Assembly: GCA_963826035.1 (NCBI GenBank)
Contig: CAWGVZ010000010.1
Coordinates: forward strand, 682,001-746,000
From: Actinophytocola sp963826035
Lineage (GTDB): Bacteria > Actinomycetota > Actinomycetes > Mycobacteriales > Pseudonocardiaceae
Direction: 5' to 3'
DNA: 64,000 nt
Of this stretch, positions 8,580-16,836 are shown in pieces (the stretch's first letter is position 1; each line of letters begins with the position of its first letter). A model generated the notes under the pieces. It was given only the letters and a program-made list of their open reading frames with translations, made no database searches and was not told the DNA's origin. A program made the position numbers and the translations under genes.

Positions 8580-9551
8580 TCAAGCGAGCCGCTCCCCCAG
8601 CGCCGGGCGGACCAGCCGGTCCTCGGTGACGACGGCGGTCACCAGGTCGGCCGGGGTGACGTCGAAGGCCAGGTTGAGCGTTCCCGTGCCGGGTGGCGGG
8701 AGCAGTTCGGCGCCGTCGCGCACCTCGATCTCGACGTCCGCACCGGTCGCCACGCGGGCGTCGACCGTCGACTCCGGGGCCGCCACCAGGAAGGGGATGC
8801 CGGCGCGGGCGGCGGCCAGCGCCAACGGGTAGGTGCCGATCTTGTTGACCACGTCGCCGTTCGCCGCGATCCGGTCCGCGCCGACCACCACGGCGTTCGC
8901 GAGGCCGCGGGCCAGCACGGACGGCCCGGCCGAGTCGACCACCAATGTGTGCTCGACGCCCAGCCGCGCCAGCTCCCACGCGGTCAACCGGGCGCCCTGC
9001 AGCAACGGCCTGGTCTCGTCGACGTAGACGTGCCGCAGCCGGCCCCGCTCGTGCAGCGACCGGACCACCCCGAGCGCGGTACCCCACTCGACGCAGGCGA
9101 GCGCGCCCGCGTTGCAGTGGGTCTGCACGGCCACCGGGCCGCCGACCTGCTCGGCCAACCAGTCCGCGCCGCGCTCGCTGAGCGCCCGGTTGCGGACGCC
9201 GTCCTCCTCGAGCACGGCGAGCGCCTCGGCGAGCACCGCGTCATCGCCCTCCGCGAGCCGGCCGAGCGCCCGGTCGATGCCCCAGGCCAGGTTGACGGCG
9301 GTCGGGCGGGCGGTCCGCAGCGCGGCGAGATCCCGGTCGCGGTAGAAGGGCTCGTCGCGGACGGCCATCGCCGCGCCCAGCGCACCCGCGGCACCGAGGG
9401 CAGGAGCGCCGCGGATGGCGAGCCGTTGGATGGCGGCGACCAGGTCCTCGACCGTGTAGATCTCCATGAGAACCAGCTGACCTGGGAGTTCGGTCTGGTC
9501 GATGGCGATGATGTGGAAGTCCTGCCAGTCAATGGTGCGCACGCCACCCAT
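8580..9551 (-). CDS. mtnA: S-methyl-5-thioribose-1-phosphate isomerase
   Basis: 323 residues. Converts methylthioribose-1-phosphate to methylthioribulose-1-phosphate in methionine salvage. Family motifs: AIRGAPALGAAGALG near residue 46, VQTHCNAGALAC with the catalytic Cys, VDETRPLLQGARLTAWEL, VVGADRIAANGDVVNKIGTY with the catalytic Asp, and AAPESTVD. No other salvage genes (mtnB, mtnC, mtnD, mtnK) are in the window, so the pathway would be scattered, or this enzyme does a related job. The start is 33 bases from the divergent VOC gene. Confidence 0.93.
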   Translation of the reverse strand: MGGVRTIDWQDFHIIAIDQTELPGQLVLMEIYTVEDLVAAIQRLAIRGAPALGAAGALGAAMAVRDEPFYRDRDLAALRTARPTAVNLAWGIDRALGRLAEGDDAVLAEALAVLEEDGVRNRALSERGADWLAEQVGGPVAVQTHCNAGALACVEWGTALGVVRSLHERGRLRHVYVDETRPLLQGARLTAWELARLGVEHTLVVDSAGPSVLARGLANAVVVGADRIAANGDVVNKIGTYPLALAAARAGIPFLVAAPESTVDARVATGADVEIEVRDGAELLPPPGTGTLNLAFDVTPADLVTAVVTEDRLVRPALGERLA

Positions 9552-9583
9552 TTTTGTCGGTGCCCGTCCGTACCGTCCGCCGC

Positions 9584-9940
9584 ATGAACCTGAACATGGG
9601 CATGGTCACCATCGACTGCGCCGAACCGAGGGACCTCGCCGAGTTCTGGACCAAGGCCCTGGGCCTGGAGATCGACCAGGATTTCGACGGCTTCTACCTG
9701 GTCCTGCGCCGCCCCGACGACCAGCTGTCCACCGCGCTGGCCCTTCAGAAGGTGCCCGAACCCAAGACCGGCAAGAACCGCGTGCACCTCGACTTCGGCA
9801 CGTCCGACCGGGCGAGCGAGGTGACCCGGCTGGTCGCGCTGGGCGCCACCCAGGTCGACGAGCAGTCCGTGCCCGGCATGGAGTGGACCGTCTTACAGGA
9901 CCCAGCCGGCAACGAGTTCTGTGTCGGCACGCCGCACTAA
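9584..9940 (+). CDS. VOC family (glyoxalase/bleomycin-resistance-like) protein
   Basis: 118 residues from ATG 9584. One glyoxalase-type domain: MVTIDCAEPRDLAEFWTKAL opens the first beta-alpha-beta-beta-beta unit, and VHLDFGTSDRA and VLQDPAGNEFCVG form the second. It shows the subtype with a DPxGNEFC ending common in actinobacteria. Function (lyase, dioxygenase or binding protein) cannot be decided. The TAA stop is at the left edge of an inverted-repeat element that may act as its terminator. Confidence 0.8.
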   Translation: MNLNMGMVTIDCAEPRDLAEFWTKALGLEIDQDFDGFYLVLRRPDDQLSTALALQKVPEPKTGKNRVHLDFGTSDRASEVTRLVALGATQVDEQSVPGMEWTVLQDPAGNEFCVGTPH

Positions 9941-10103
9941 GAGGCCGCGCGAAGAGGGTCGGTGGATGCCCGTCGTGATCGAGGTGGTTCCTGGCGGTGC
10001 CGCGCCGGCGTCGGCGTACCGGACCGTACTTCGATGCCGGCGCGGTGCCGCCAGGGGCCGCCTCGGCGCGGCGGGCGCCGCCAGCCCTCTTCGCGCGGCC
10101 TCT
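9940..10103. repeat. 164-bp element with perfect 19-bp inverted ends and nested inverted repeat (MITE-like or terminator)
   Basis: The left end AGAGGCCGCGCGAAGAGGG (9940-9958) and the right end at 10085-10103 are exact reverse complements. Inside, CCTGGCGG-(tg)-CCGCGCCGGC near 9990-10010 pairs with the matching GCCGGCGCGG-tg-CCGCCAGG near 10035-10055. The whole element could fold into one long hairpin. It begins on the last base of the VOC stop codon. It looks like a miniature inverted-repeat transposon remnant or a strong bidirectional terminator; no target duplication was recognised. Confidence 0.7.
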
Positions 10104-10199
10104 GATAATTCGGTTGCGGAGCGCGGGCGGGGTGGAGGATCCTGCTTGCGTCAGACCCGCGCGCCGGTGGTTGCCGGCGGACGAGAGGGAGGTGCCGCT

Positions 10200-10253
10200 G
10201 TGGCTAAGACAGTCGCCCGGACGTGGCACTCCCGCGTCCGCCCGCCCCGCTGA
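10200..10253 (+). CDS. Candidate 17-residue leader peptide upstream of the RIO kinase
   Basis: GTG 10200 is preceded at good spacing by GAGGGAGG and encodes 17 residues, very basic (MAKTVARTWHSRVRPPR), ending at TGA 10253. It lies 67 bases before the kinase start. The strong ribosome site is the only support; there is no family. It could be a chance reading frame or a short leader. Confidence 0.25.
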   Translation: MAKTVARTWHSRVRPPR

Positions 10254-10319
10254 CAGTCGCCAGGTCATACTCGCGCTGCGCCGGTGGGGCGCTCACTTCA
10301 CCTCGAGGAGAACCCACCA

Positions 10320-11318
10320 GTGCGCAAGCACGATTTCGATGACGACTACCTGGATGACGAGCACGAGTTCGCCGGCCGGCGTTCCCGGCCATCCAGGCTC
10401 CAGCGCAGCACCAGGTCCTACGACGAGCGGGAAGACGTCTTCGACCCGCAGTCCAGCCGCTCGGGGCGGCTGACCGAGCAGGAACGGATCCGCCTGGCCA
10501 CCGTGCGCGACAGCGCGCTGGCCGGACCGGAACTGCCTGCTGGTGCCGACCGCTGGTCCACCTGGGGCGACGGCGAACAGGGTCCGCATCCCCGCCCGGA
10601 CTGGGTGGTCACCGAACTGGCGGCCGCCGATTCCGAGCTGGGCGTGCTGAAGACGGGCAAGGAGGCCGATGTTCACCTGATCGAGCGGGAGGTGCCCGAC
10701 ACCGGGCGCGGCTGCCTGCTGGCCGCCAAGCGCTATCGCTCGAACGAGCACCGGATGTTCCACCGGGACGCCGGTTACCTGGAGGGCCGCCGCGTGCGGC
10801 GCAGCCGGGAGATGCGCGCCATGGCCAACCGGACGGCGTTCGGGCGCAACCTGATCGCCGAGCAGTGGGCGGTGGCGGAGTTCGCCGCCATGTCCCGGCT
10901 CTGGGCGCTCGGGGCACCCGTGCCGTACCCGGTGCAGCGCAGCGGGACCGAGCTGCTCATGGAGTTCCTCTGCGACCACGAGGGCACGGCGGCGCCCCGG
11001 CTCGCCGAGGTGCGTCCGGATCACGAGCAGCTGATGGACCTGTGGCACCAGCTGGTGGCGGCGCTGGAGCTGCTGGCCGGCGAGGGGCTCACACACGGTG
11101 ACCTCTCGGCGTACAACCTGCTCGTCCACGACGGCCAGTTGATGATCATCGATCTGCCGCAGATCGTCGACGTGGTGGCCAACCCGCGCGGTCCGGAGTT
11201 CCTCGCCCGTGATGTTGCCAACATCACGGGGTGGTTCCGGAGCCACGGGCTGCCGGCCGAACTGGCCGACGCCGACGCTGTGGTCGCCGAGTTGATCACG
11301 GTGGCCGGTCTGGATTAA
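10320..11318 (+). CDS. RIO-type (RIO1-like) serine kinase
   Basis: 332 residues from GTG 10320, with GAGGAG nine bases upstream. An acidic/basic N-terminal tail (KHDFDDDYLDDEHEF) precedes the kinase fold. Motifs: nucleotide loop LKTGKEADVHLIE around residue 116 (RIO version STGKEA), catalytic loop HGDLSAYN at about residue 259, and metal-binding DLP in MIIDLPQIVD. RIO1 kinases in archaea and eukaryotes act in small-subunit maturation; bacterial copies are little studied. Being next to a DEAD-box RNA helicase fits an RNA or ribosome role (inference). Confidence 0.85.
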   Translation: MRKHDFDDDYLDDEHEFAGRRSRPSRLQRSTRSYDEREDVFDPQSSRSGRLTEQERIRLATVRDSALAGPELPAGADRWSTWGDGEQGPHPRPDWVVTELAAADSELGVLKTGKEADVHLIEREVPDTGRGCLLAAKRYRSNEHRMFHRDAGYLEGRRVRRSREMRAMANRTAFGRNLIAEQWAVAEFAAMSRLWALGAPVPYPVQRSGTELLMEFLCDHEGTAAPRLAEVRPDHEQLMDLWHQLVAALELLAGEGLTHGDLSAYNLLVHDGQLMIIDLPQIVDVVANPRGPEFLARDVANITGWFRSHGLPAELADADAVVAELITVAGLD

Positions 11319-11728
11319 TTCAGATGCCGAGCACTGTCCGAGACAGGCCGACCGGCCGGACTTGCCCAGGTGAGGGGCGCCGCCACGAATGTCGGCCGGG
11401 CCTTTTGACCGGTGCTCGCCCGCATCACGTTCACGGTTCGGCTGCTCGTCCAGGGGGCGGGCCGCCGGGCCGGGAGCGACCGTGTTCTGGCCGATAGGAG
11501 GGCTGCTGGAAAGGTGATCTCGCTCCCGCGGTGCGCTTGCGCCGCCGCGGGTCGAGTAGAGTAACCATTGCACCGCGAGCGGACCCTGTGCTGCTCGCCG
11601 CCCGGCGAAGCCGGTTTGGCCCAGCGGTGACCACCACTTATTTCGGCGCAACGTGCGCCGGGCTCGTCCGTGTGAATGTGCCCTGCCTGGGTTCCTAGCG
11701 AGACGTGCCACGTCCCGAGAGGACCTTT
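11319..11728 (+). other. 410-bp intergenic region with long leader of the helicase gene
   Basis: No gene is seen. The region is unusually long for this genome and lies upstream of the DEAD-box helicase. A TAGAGT hexamer at 11557-11562 would suit an actinobacterial -10 site; a matching -35 at proper spacing was not found. That would leave an mRNA leader of about 165 bases with several GC-rich inverted stretches. A structured cold-responsive leader is possible, since such leaders are known for other cold-induced helicases, but nothing in the sequence proves it. Confidence 0.3.
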
Positions 11729-13354
11729 GTGACCGCAATGCACAACCGGTCGGCTAATGCCGACCGTAGCCGGACGTCCCGTACCCACACGGGCGGCAAC
11801 AGTTTCGACCCGAAGCGCGGCGAGCAGAAGCTCGGCGGCCAGCAGTACGCAGGCGAACGTCAGCGTCCCGCTCGTAGGACGGGCGGCTCCGACGGTGACC
11901 GCTTCGGCAACGACCGCGGCGCGAGCAACGGCCGTGGGCGCGGCCGTTTCAACGACCGCCCCGCGAACAACGGCCGCTACGGCTCCGGCCGCGACGGCCA
12001 GACGACCGGTCCGAACAGCACCACCAGCGCACTTGAGCAGGCCGCGCAGCGCCCCATGCCGGTCGCGGCCACGTTCGACGAGCTCGGCGTGTCGGAGCGG
12101 CTTTCCGAGGCGCTCTCCAAGGCCGGCATCAAGAAGCCGTTCCCGATCCAGTCGGCCACCCTGCCCGACGCGCTCGCCGGGCGCGACGTGCTCGGTCGAG
12201 CACAGACCGGGTCCGGCAAGACCCTCGCCTTCGGCCTCGCCCTGCTGTCCAGGTTGGACGGTGGCAAGGTCCGCCCGAAGCACCCCCGCGCGATCGTGCT
12301 GGTACCCACACGTGAGCTGGCCATGCAGGTCAGCGACGCGCTCACGCCGCTGGCCAGGGCGCTCGGCCTGTGGTGCCACACGGTGGTCGGCGGGATGTCG
12401 TTCGCGAAGCAGGCCGACGCGCTGCGGCGCGGCACCGACCTGCTGATCGCCACGCCCGGCCGGCTCTCCGACCACGTCCGCCAGGGCACCTGCTCGCTCG
12501 ACGAGGTGGCCTTCACCGCGCTGGACGAGGCCGACCAGATGGCCGACATGGGCTTCATGCCCCAGGTGCGGGCCATCCTCGACCTCACGCCCAAGGGCCA
12601 GCGCATGCTGTTCTCGGCCACGCTCGACGGTGACGTCGAGAAGCTGGTCCAGCGCTACCTGCACGAGCCAGTGATCCACTCGGTCGCGCCGGCCACGGCC
12701 AGCGTCACGACCATGGACCACCACGTGTTGCTCGTGTCGCGCGAGGACAAGCCGGCCGTGGTCGCCGAGATGGCGGCACGCGAGGGCCGGACGATCATGT
12801 TCCTGCGCACGAAGCACCACGTCGACCGGCTGACCGCCAAGCTGCGCTCCATGGGCGTCCGCGCCGGCGCGCTGCACGGCGGCAAGACCCAGGGCGCGCG
12901 CAACCGCGTACTGGGCGACTTCCGGGACGGCTCACTGCCGGTCCTGGTGGCCACCGACGTCGCCGCCCGAGGCATCCACGTCGACGGCGTGAGCCTGGTG
13001 GTCCACGTAGACCCGCCGGTCGACGCCAAGGGCTACCTGCACCGCGCGGGCCGTACCGCCCGAGCGGGCGAGTCCGGAACGGTGGTCACGGTGGTCACGC
13101 ACCAGGAGCGCCGCACGGTGTCGCGCATGACCGAGCAGGCGGGTGTACGCCCGACCAACACGACGGTCCGCCCCGGCGCCGACGACCTGGTCCGCATCAC
13201 AGGCGCCCGCACCCCGAGCGGCGAGCCGGTGGTCGAGGTGGAAGAGAAGCGGCGTCCCCCGCGCTCCGGCGCCCCGCGCAAGGGCTACCGAGGCCAGGGC
13301 GGCGGTGGCGGCCCCCGCCGCTTCAACACCCGCCGCCCCCGCAACGACCACTAG
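11729..13354 (+). CDS. DEAD-box ATP-dependent RNA helicase
   Basis: 541 residues from GTG 11729 (ATG 11738 is three codons on), with GAGAGGA upstream. The N-terminal ~105 residues are disordered and Arg/Gly/Asn-rich. The two-RecA core follows: Q motif PFPIQSATLPDALAG, motif I AQTGSGKT, Ia PTRELA, GG, Ib TPGR, II LDEADQM, III SAT, IV MFLRTK, V ATDVAARGIHVDG, VI HRAGRTARAG. The C-terminus is basic and Gly-rich (RGQGGGGGPRRFNTRRPRN), suited to nonspecific RNA binding. It is a RhlE/CsdA-like helicase for RNA remodelling or ribosome assembly. Confidence 0.93.
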   Translation: MTAMHNRSANADRSRTSRTHTGGNSFDPKRGEQKLGGQQYAGERQRPARRTGGSDGDRFGNDRGASNGRGRGRFNDRPANNGRYGSGRDGQTTGPNSTTSALEQAAQRPMPVAATFDELGVSERLSEALSKAGIKKPFPIQSATLPDALAGRDVLGRAQTGSGKTLAFGLALLSRLDGGKVRPKHPRAIVLVPTRELAMQVSDALTPLARALGLWCHTVVGGMSFAKQADALRRGTDLLIATPGRLSDHVRQGTCSLDEVAFTALDEADQMADMGFMPQVRAILDLTPKGQRMLFSATLDGDVEKLVQRYLHEPVIHSVAPATASVTTMDHHVLLVSREDKPAVVAEMAAREGRTIMFLRTKHHVDRLTAKLRSMGVRAGALHGGKTQGARNRVLGDFRDGSLPVLVATDVAARGIHVDGVSLVVHVDPPVDAKGYLHRAGRTARAGESGTVVTVVTHQERRTVSRMTEQAGVRPTNTTVRPGADDLVRITGARTPSGEPVVEVEEKRRPPRSGAPRKGYRGQGGGGGPRRFNTRRPRNDH

Positions 13355-13379
13355 CAGTCACAGAACACCCCACGAGTCC

Positions 13380-13410
13380 GGCCCCGGCAACGCGAAGCGC
13401 TGCCGGGGCC
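13380..13410 (+). terminator. Rho-independent-type hairpin after the helicase gene
   Basis: GGCCCCGGCA (13380-13389) and TGCCGGGGCC (13401-13410) form a perfect 10-bp stem. The 11-base loop contains CGC-GAA-GCG, which can extend the stem. It starts 26 bases after the helicase stop. There is no U-run, as is usual in high-GC actinobacteria. Confidence 0.75.
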
Positions 13411-13539
13411 GCTTCACGCCCACCCCCACCACCCACAGTCCCCACGCACAATGACCAGCCCCGTCGCCCATCATGACCACTCCGGTCGCGCATCATGACC
13501 AGTCCCGTCGACCATGATGACCAGTCCCGTCGCCCACTC

Positions 13540-13707
13540 GACAGCGAGTCGTACTGTCTCGACAGCGAGTCGTACGTTCTCGACAGCGAGTCGTACCGTC
13601 TGGACAGCGAGTCGTACGTTCTCGACAGCGAGTCGTACCGTCTGGACAGCGAGTCGTACGTTCTCGACAGCGAGTCGTACCGTCTGGACAGCGAGTCGTA
13701 CGTTCTC
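13540..13707 (+). repeat. 21-bp direct tandem array, eight units (GAGTCGTAC subtype)
   Basis: Eight exact 21-base steps. Each unit reads GACAGCGAGTCGTAC plus six bases, and from unit 2 the last six alternate between GTTCTC and CGTCTG. The array is uninterrupted, has no unique spacers and is therefore not CRISPR. It lies between the convergent helicase and cobA genes and faces an inverted array of the same repeat at 13848-13946. The 21-base step is seven codons, so open frames (DSESYVL heptads) arise automatically and are not taken as genes. Confidence 0.9.
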
Positions 13708-13774
13708 GTCGACTCGAGGCTCGTCCAGGGACGCCTGGGCGTGGGCAGAGACCCGCTGGCAAGGTAGCCGACTG

Positions 13775-13838
13775 CACCGACAAAACCGGTCCGGGGACCC
13801 CTGGTTCCAATCTTAGTCGGCAGCACCGACAGTTTTCG
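13775..13838. repeat. Dispersed repeat (TTGTCGGTGC motif), copy 1
   Basis: This segment starts CACCGACAA, contains GGTCCGGGGACCCCTGG and ends AGTCGGCAGCACCGACAG. The same order, with changes, recurs at 52398-52460 (CACCGACAATT, GGTCCAGGGACCCCTGG, TGCGGCACCGACAATT). The reverse-complement motif TTGTCGGT-n-CT also forms the left border of the composite elements at 32624 and 52491. The role is unknown; it sits here between the two facing 21-bp arrays. Confidence 0.6.
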
Positions 13839-13847
13839 GCCCGTCGG

Positions 13848-13946
13848 GTACGACTCGCTGTCCGTTCGGTACGACTCGCTGTCCGTTCGGTACGACTCGC
13901 TGTCCGTTCGGTACGACTCGCTGTCGATTCGGTACGACTCGCCGGG
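13848..13946 (-). repeat. 21-bp inverted tandem array facing the 13.54-kb array
   Basis: Four full units and one 15-base partial unit of GTACGACTCGCTGTC followed by CGTTCG or GATTCG. This is the reverse complement of the unit at 13540-13707. The partial unit ends at 13946, the base directly before the cobA stop codon (TAA, complement of 13947-13949). Two facing arrays 140 bp apart could form a large cruciform. Confidence 0.9.
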
Positions 13947-15158
13947 TTATGGAGCCAGACCGGCCACCGGGCCGATCACGATGATCGCCGGCGGGCGGAT
14001 GGCCGCGGCCGCCACCTCCGCCGCCACCTTGTCCAATGTGGACCGCAGGAATCGCTGGTTCCGCGTGGTGCCCTCCTGGATCACCGCCACCGGAGTGGTC
14101 ACCGGGCGACCGCCTTCCGTGAGAGCCGCGGCGATTCGGTCGATGCGGTCCACGGCCATCAGCACCACCAGCGTGCCCCGCAGGCGCGCCAGCGCCGACC
14201 AGTCGGTCAGGGAGGACGGGTCGTCCGGAGCCACGTGGCCCGAGACCACCACCACCTCATGGGCCACGCCACGGTGCGTCACCGGCACCCCGGCCACGGC
14301 CGGCACGGAGAACGCGCTGGTCACCCCCGGCACGACCGTCACGGGCACGCCCGCCGCCGCGCACGCCAGCAGTTCCTCGAAGCCGCGGCCGAACACGTAC
14401 GGGTCGCCACCCTTGAGCCGCACCACGAAACGGCCCGCACGCGCATGGGAGATCAACAACGAGTTGATGACGTCCTGGCTCGCCGCCCGCCCGTACGGGA
14501 TCTTCGCCGCATCCACCACGGTCACCGACGGCGGCAGCTCGTCCAGCAGGTCCTGCGGCGCCAGCCGGTCGGCCACCACCACATCGGCCTGCGCCAGCAG
14601 CCGCCGGCCGCGCACGGTGATCAGGTCCGGGTCGCCAGGGCCACCACCGACGAGCGCGACCCCGGACGGTTTGTCGGCACCGCTCGCCTGGTCGCTCACC
14701 ACGCCCTCCCGCAGCGCACGCAGCAACCCGTCGCGGACGGCGCCGGAACGACGGTGCTCGCCGCCGGCCAGCACCCCCACAAGCAGCCCGCCGTGGTCAC
14801 CGGTCGCGGGCGTCACCGCGCTCCCGGCGCTCCCGGCGTCCGCCCGCACGCAGAAGATCCGCCGCCGCGAAGCCTCCGCCGACACGGCCTCGTTCACCGC
14901 CGGGTCCGAACTGCAGCACAGCACGTACCACGCACCGTCGAGATCACCGTCGACGTAGCGTCGCTCGTGCCAGATGATCTCCCCCGCGTCGGCCATCGCC
15001 TGCACCACGGGGGTCACATGCGGCGAGATCAGCTCGACCGCCGCACCCGATCCGGCCAGCCGCGGCAGCCGACGCTGGGCGACCGTGCCGCCCCCGATCA
15101 CGACCACCCGACGACCGGCCAGGTCGAGCCCGGCCAGATAGTGCGCCTCTCCAGTCAT
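13947..15158 (-). CDS. cobA: Uroporphyrinogen-III C-methyltransferase fused to siroheme synthase N-terminal domain
   Basis: 403 residues from ATG 15158 (MTGEAHYLAGLDLAGRR). The N-terminal ~145 residues are a Met8/CysG-type NAD-binding fold (VVVIGGGTVAQRRL; precorrin-2 dehydrogenase and ferrochelatase region). The C-terminal ~240 residues are the SAM-dependent SUMT domain: VALVGGGPGDPDLITVRG, then RLKGGDPYVFGRGFEE, then PGVTSAFSVPA. The enzyme makes precorrin-2 and possibly siroheme, feeding cobalamin and sulfite/nitrite reduction. With cobL and cobQ in the window it fits a scattered aerobic B12 pathway. The frame is open upstream but would overlap the divergent redoxin start. Confidence 0.92.
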   Translation of the reverse strand: MTGEAHYLAGLDLAGRRVVVIGGGTVAQRRLPRLAGSGAAVELISPHVTPVVQAMADAGEIIWHERRYVDGDLDGAWYVLCCSSDPAVNEAVSAEASRRRIFCVRADAGSAGSAVTPATGDHGGLLVGVLAGGEHRRSGAVRDGLLRALREGVVSDQASGADKPSGVALVGGGPGDPDLITVRGRRLLAQADVVVADRLAPQDLLDELPPSVTVVDAAKIPYGRAASQDVINSLLISHARAGRFVVRLKGGDPYVFGRGFEELLACAAAGVPVTVVPGVTSAFSVPAVAGVPVTHRGVAHEVVVVSGHVAPDDPSSLTDWSALARLRGTLVVLMAVDRIDRIAAALTEGGRPVTTPVAVIQEGTTRNQRFLRSTLDKVAAEVAAAAIRPPAIIVIGPVAGLAP

Positions 15159-15186
15159 GCCAAGAGCATGCCGTAGGGTCGAAACC

Positions 15187-15765
15187 ATGGCCGCGGTCCA
15201 GTCCACTATGGTCCCGCTCGGGACGCAGGCACCCACGTTCGACCTGCCCGCCCCGGACGGTTCCACCTGGACATTCGACCGCGCCGCCGGCCCGCGCGGC
15301 ACGCTCGTGGCCTTCCTCTGCAACCACTGCCCGTACGTCCGGCACATCGCCGTCCCGCTCGGCGCGCTGGTCGCTCAATGGCGCCAGGCCGGCCTCGGCG
15401 TGATCGGGATCAACAGCAATGACGCCGGCGCGTACCCCGACGAGGCCCCCGCCCGCATGGCGGAGAACGCCGCCACCTGGCGCTGGACCTTCCCGTACGT
15501 GTCCGACCCCGACCAGAGCGCCGCGCTCGCCCACCGCGCCGCCTGCACCCCCGACTTCTTCCTGTTCGACGCCGGCCACCGGCTCGTCTACCGCGGCCGC
15601 TTCGACGCCGCGCGCCCCGGCAACGGCGTCCCGGTCACCGGCGACGAACTGGGCGACGCCGTCGCGTCGGTACTGGCCGGCGAGCAGATCGACGTCGGTC
15701 AGCTCGCCAGCATCGGCTGCAACATCAAGTGGAAGCCCGGCAACGAACCACCCTGGTACGGCTGA
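15187..15765 (+). CDS. Thioredoxin-fold redoxin protein
   Basis: 192 residues from ATG 15187. Redoxin/AhpC-TSA fold: TQAPTFDLPAPDG opening, the active-site CNHCPY (a CxxC at about residues 48-51), GVIGINSNDAGAYPDEAP, and a cis-Pro loop TPDFFLFD. A C-terminal extension ends in GCNIKWKPGNEPPW, a signature of a subgroup of thioredoxin family proteins with a third conserved Cys. Probably a cytoplasmic thiol oxidoreductase or peroxidase; no signal peptide. Its start lies 28 bases from the divergent cobA start. Confidence 0.85.
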   Translation: MAAVQSTMVPLGTQAPTFDLPAPDGSTWTFDRAAGPRGTLVAFLCNHCPYVRHIAVPLGALVAQWRQAGLGVIGINSNDAGAYPDEAPARMAENAATWRWTFPYVSDPDQSAALAHRAACTPDFFLFDAGHRLVYRGRFDAARPGNGVPVTGDELGDAVASVLAGEQIDVGQLASIGCNIKWKPGNEPPWYG

Positions 15766-15800
15766 AGGGCCACCCCCGAGAACGGGAATGGCCCTTCAGC
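15761..15800. terminator. Bidirectional hairpin between redoxin and protease genes
   Basis: GCTGAAGGGCCA (15761-15772) pairs perfectly over 12 bp with TGGCCCTTCAGC (15789-15800); the loop is 16 bases. It begins two bases before the redoxin TGA and ends 13 bases before the convergent protease stop, so it can serve both genes. Confidence 0.75.
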
Positions 15801-15813
15801 AAGCAACCGACGA

Positions 15814-16620
15814 TCAACCGATCTGCGCCGCGATCAGGTCGTGGAACGCGGACACCCGGCCGTACACGCCGTAGAAGTCGGCCTCAGCACAGCCCTGGCC
15901 CCACGACACGATGCCGATCAGCTTGCGGGTGCCGTCAGCGGCCACGCCCGAGAGCGGACCGCCGGAGTCACCCTGGCAGCTGTCCTTGCCACCCTCGGCA
16001 AGTCCCGCGCACGCCATCGAGGCGGCGTTGAACTGGTCCGGGTAGGACGCCCCGCAGGCGTCATCGGCGACGACCGGCACGTCCACCTTGCGCAGGTGGT
16101 CGGACGGGCTGCCGCTCTCGGTCACGCCCCAGCCGTAGACAGTGCTGTTCGCGCCGGCCGTGTAGAGATCGGTGTCGGCCGGCGAGGCCAGCGCCAGCGG
16201 CGCCTGGGTGAGCGGGGTGTCCAGAGTGAGGACCGACGCGTCGTTGGTGAGCGAGGCGGAGTCCCACTCGGGGTGGATCCAGATGTCGGTGACGCCCGCG
16301 ACCGTGCCCTCACCGGAGCTCAGCACCGTACGTCCGGCGACCACCTTGACGTCGGCCGGTGCGCTGCTCTCGGTGCAGTGCGCCGCCGTGACCACCTTGG
16401 TCGGTGCGACGATCGTGCCACCGCAGAACTGGAACCCGTCCGGCGTGGTCAGTGCGACCACGAACGGGTTCTCCTCGGTGGTGGTCTCCTCGCCACCAAT
16501 GATCATCGGCTGGACGTCGGTTGGTTCGTCCGCACCGGCGGCCGATGTCGCCACACCGACGGACGCGAGAACCGCTGCGGCAACCCCGACCAGGCGGAGC
16601 AGGCCCCTTGCCTCAGCCAT
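15814..16620 (-). CDS. Secreted trypsin-like serine protease (S1A)
   Basis: 268 residues. The Sec signal peptide (LLRLVGVAAAVLASVGVATSAAGA) is followed by a short propeptide and the new N-terminus IIGGEE after activation. Catalytic triad: His in VVTAAHC, Asp in LTNDASVLTL, Ser in DSCQGDSGGPL. The Asp six residues before the Ser in KDSCQGDSGG favours trypsin specificity (Arg/Lys). Six Cys residues could give three disulfides. A 216-bp gap upstream holds its promoter. A paralogue is at 27154-27924. Confidence 0.93.
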   Translation of the reverse strand: MAEARGLLRLVGVAAAVLASVGVATSAAGADEPTDVQPMIIGGEETTTEENPFVVALTTPDGFQFCGGTIVAPTKVVTAAHCTESSAPADVKVVAGRTVLSSGEGTVAGVTDIWIHPEWDSASLTNDASVLTLDTPLTQAPLALASPADTDLYTAGANSTVYGWGVTESGSPSDHLRKVDVPVVADDACGASYPDQFNAASMACAGLAEGGKDSCQGDSGGPLSGVAADGTRKLIGIVSWGQGCAEADFYGVYGRVSAFHDLIAAQIG

Positions 16621-16836
16621 GCGTTCTTCTCCCTTGCGTTCAGGCCCGCTGTGATCACGGGCTGACTCATGGCTACAAGGCGCTCACCAATAGCCACAAC
16701 GCCCGATCGTTGTAGACCAAATGGGTGTACCTGACCTCGAAACAAGGGTTCTAGCTGGGGAAACAGGTCCGCATCGGGTGATGCGACTATCGGATGGACT
16801 TGGCTAAAACAAGCCGCTGACCACCGGTTTCGGGGC

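Noticed and set aside
13495..13767. Open frames of 90-100 codons with DSESYVL-type heptads over the 21-bp arrays
   Set aside because: A 21-base repeat is a multiple of three and lacks stops in several frames, so long frames occur on both strands automatically. No ribosome site was seen and frames differ between loci.
13540..13946. CRISPR array
   Set aside because: Units are contiguous at 21 bases with no unique spacers, and no cas gene is in the window. The same holds for the arrays at 32.7, 45.6 and 52.6 kb.
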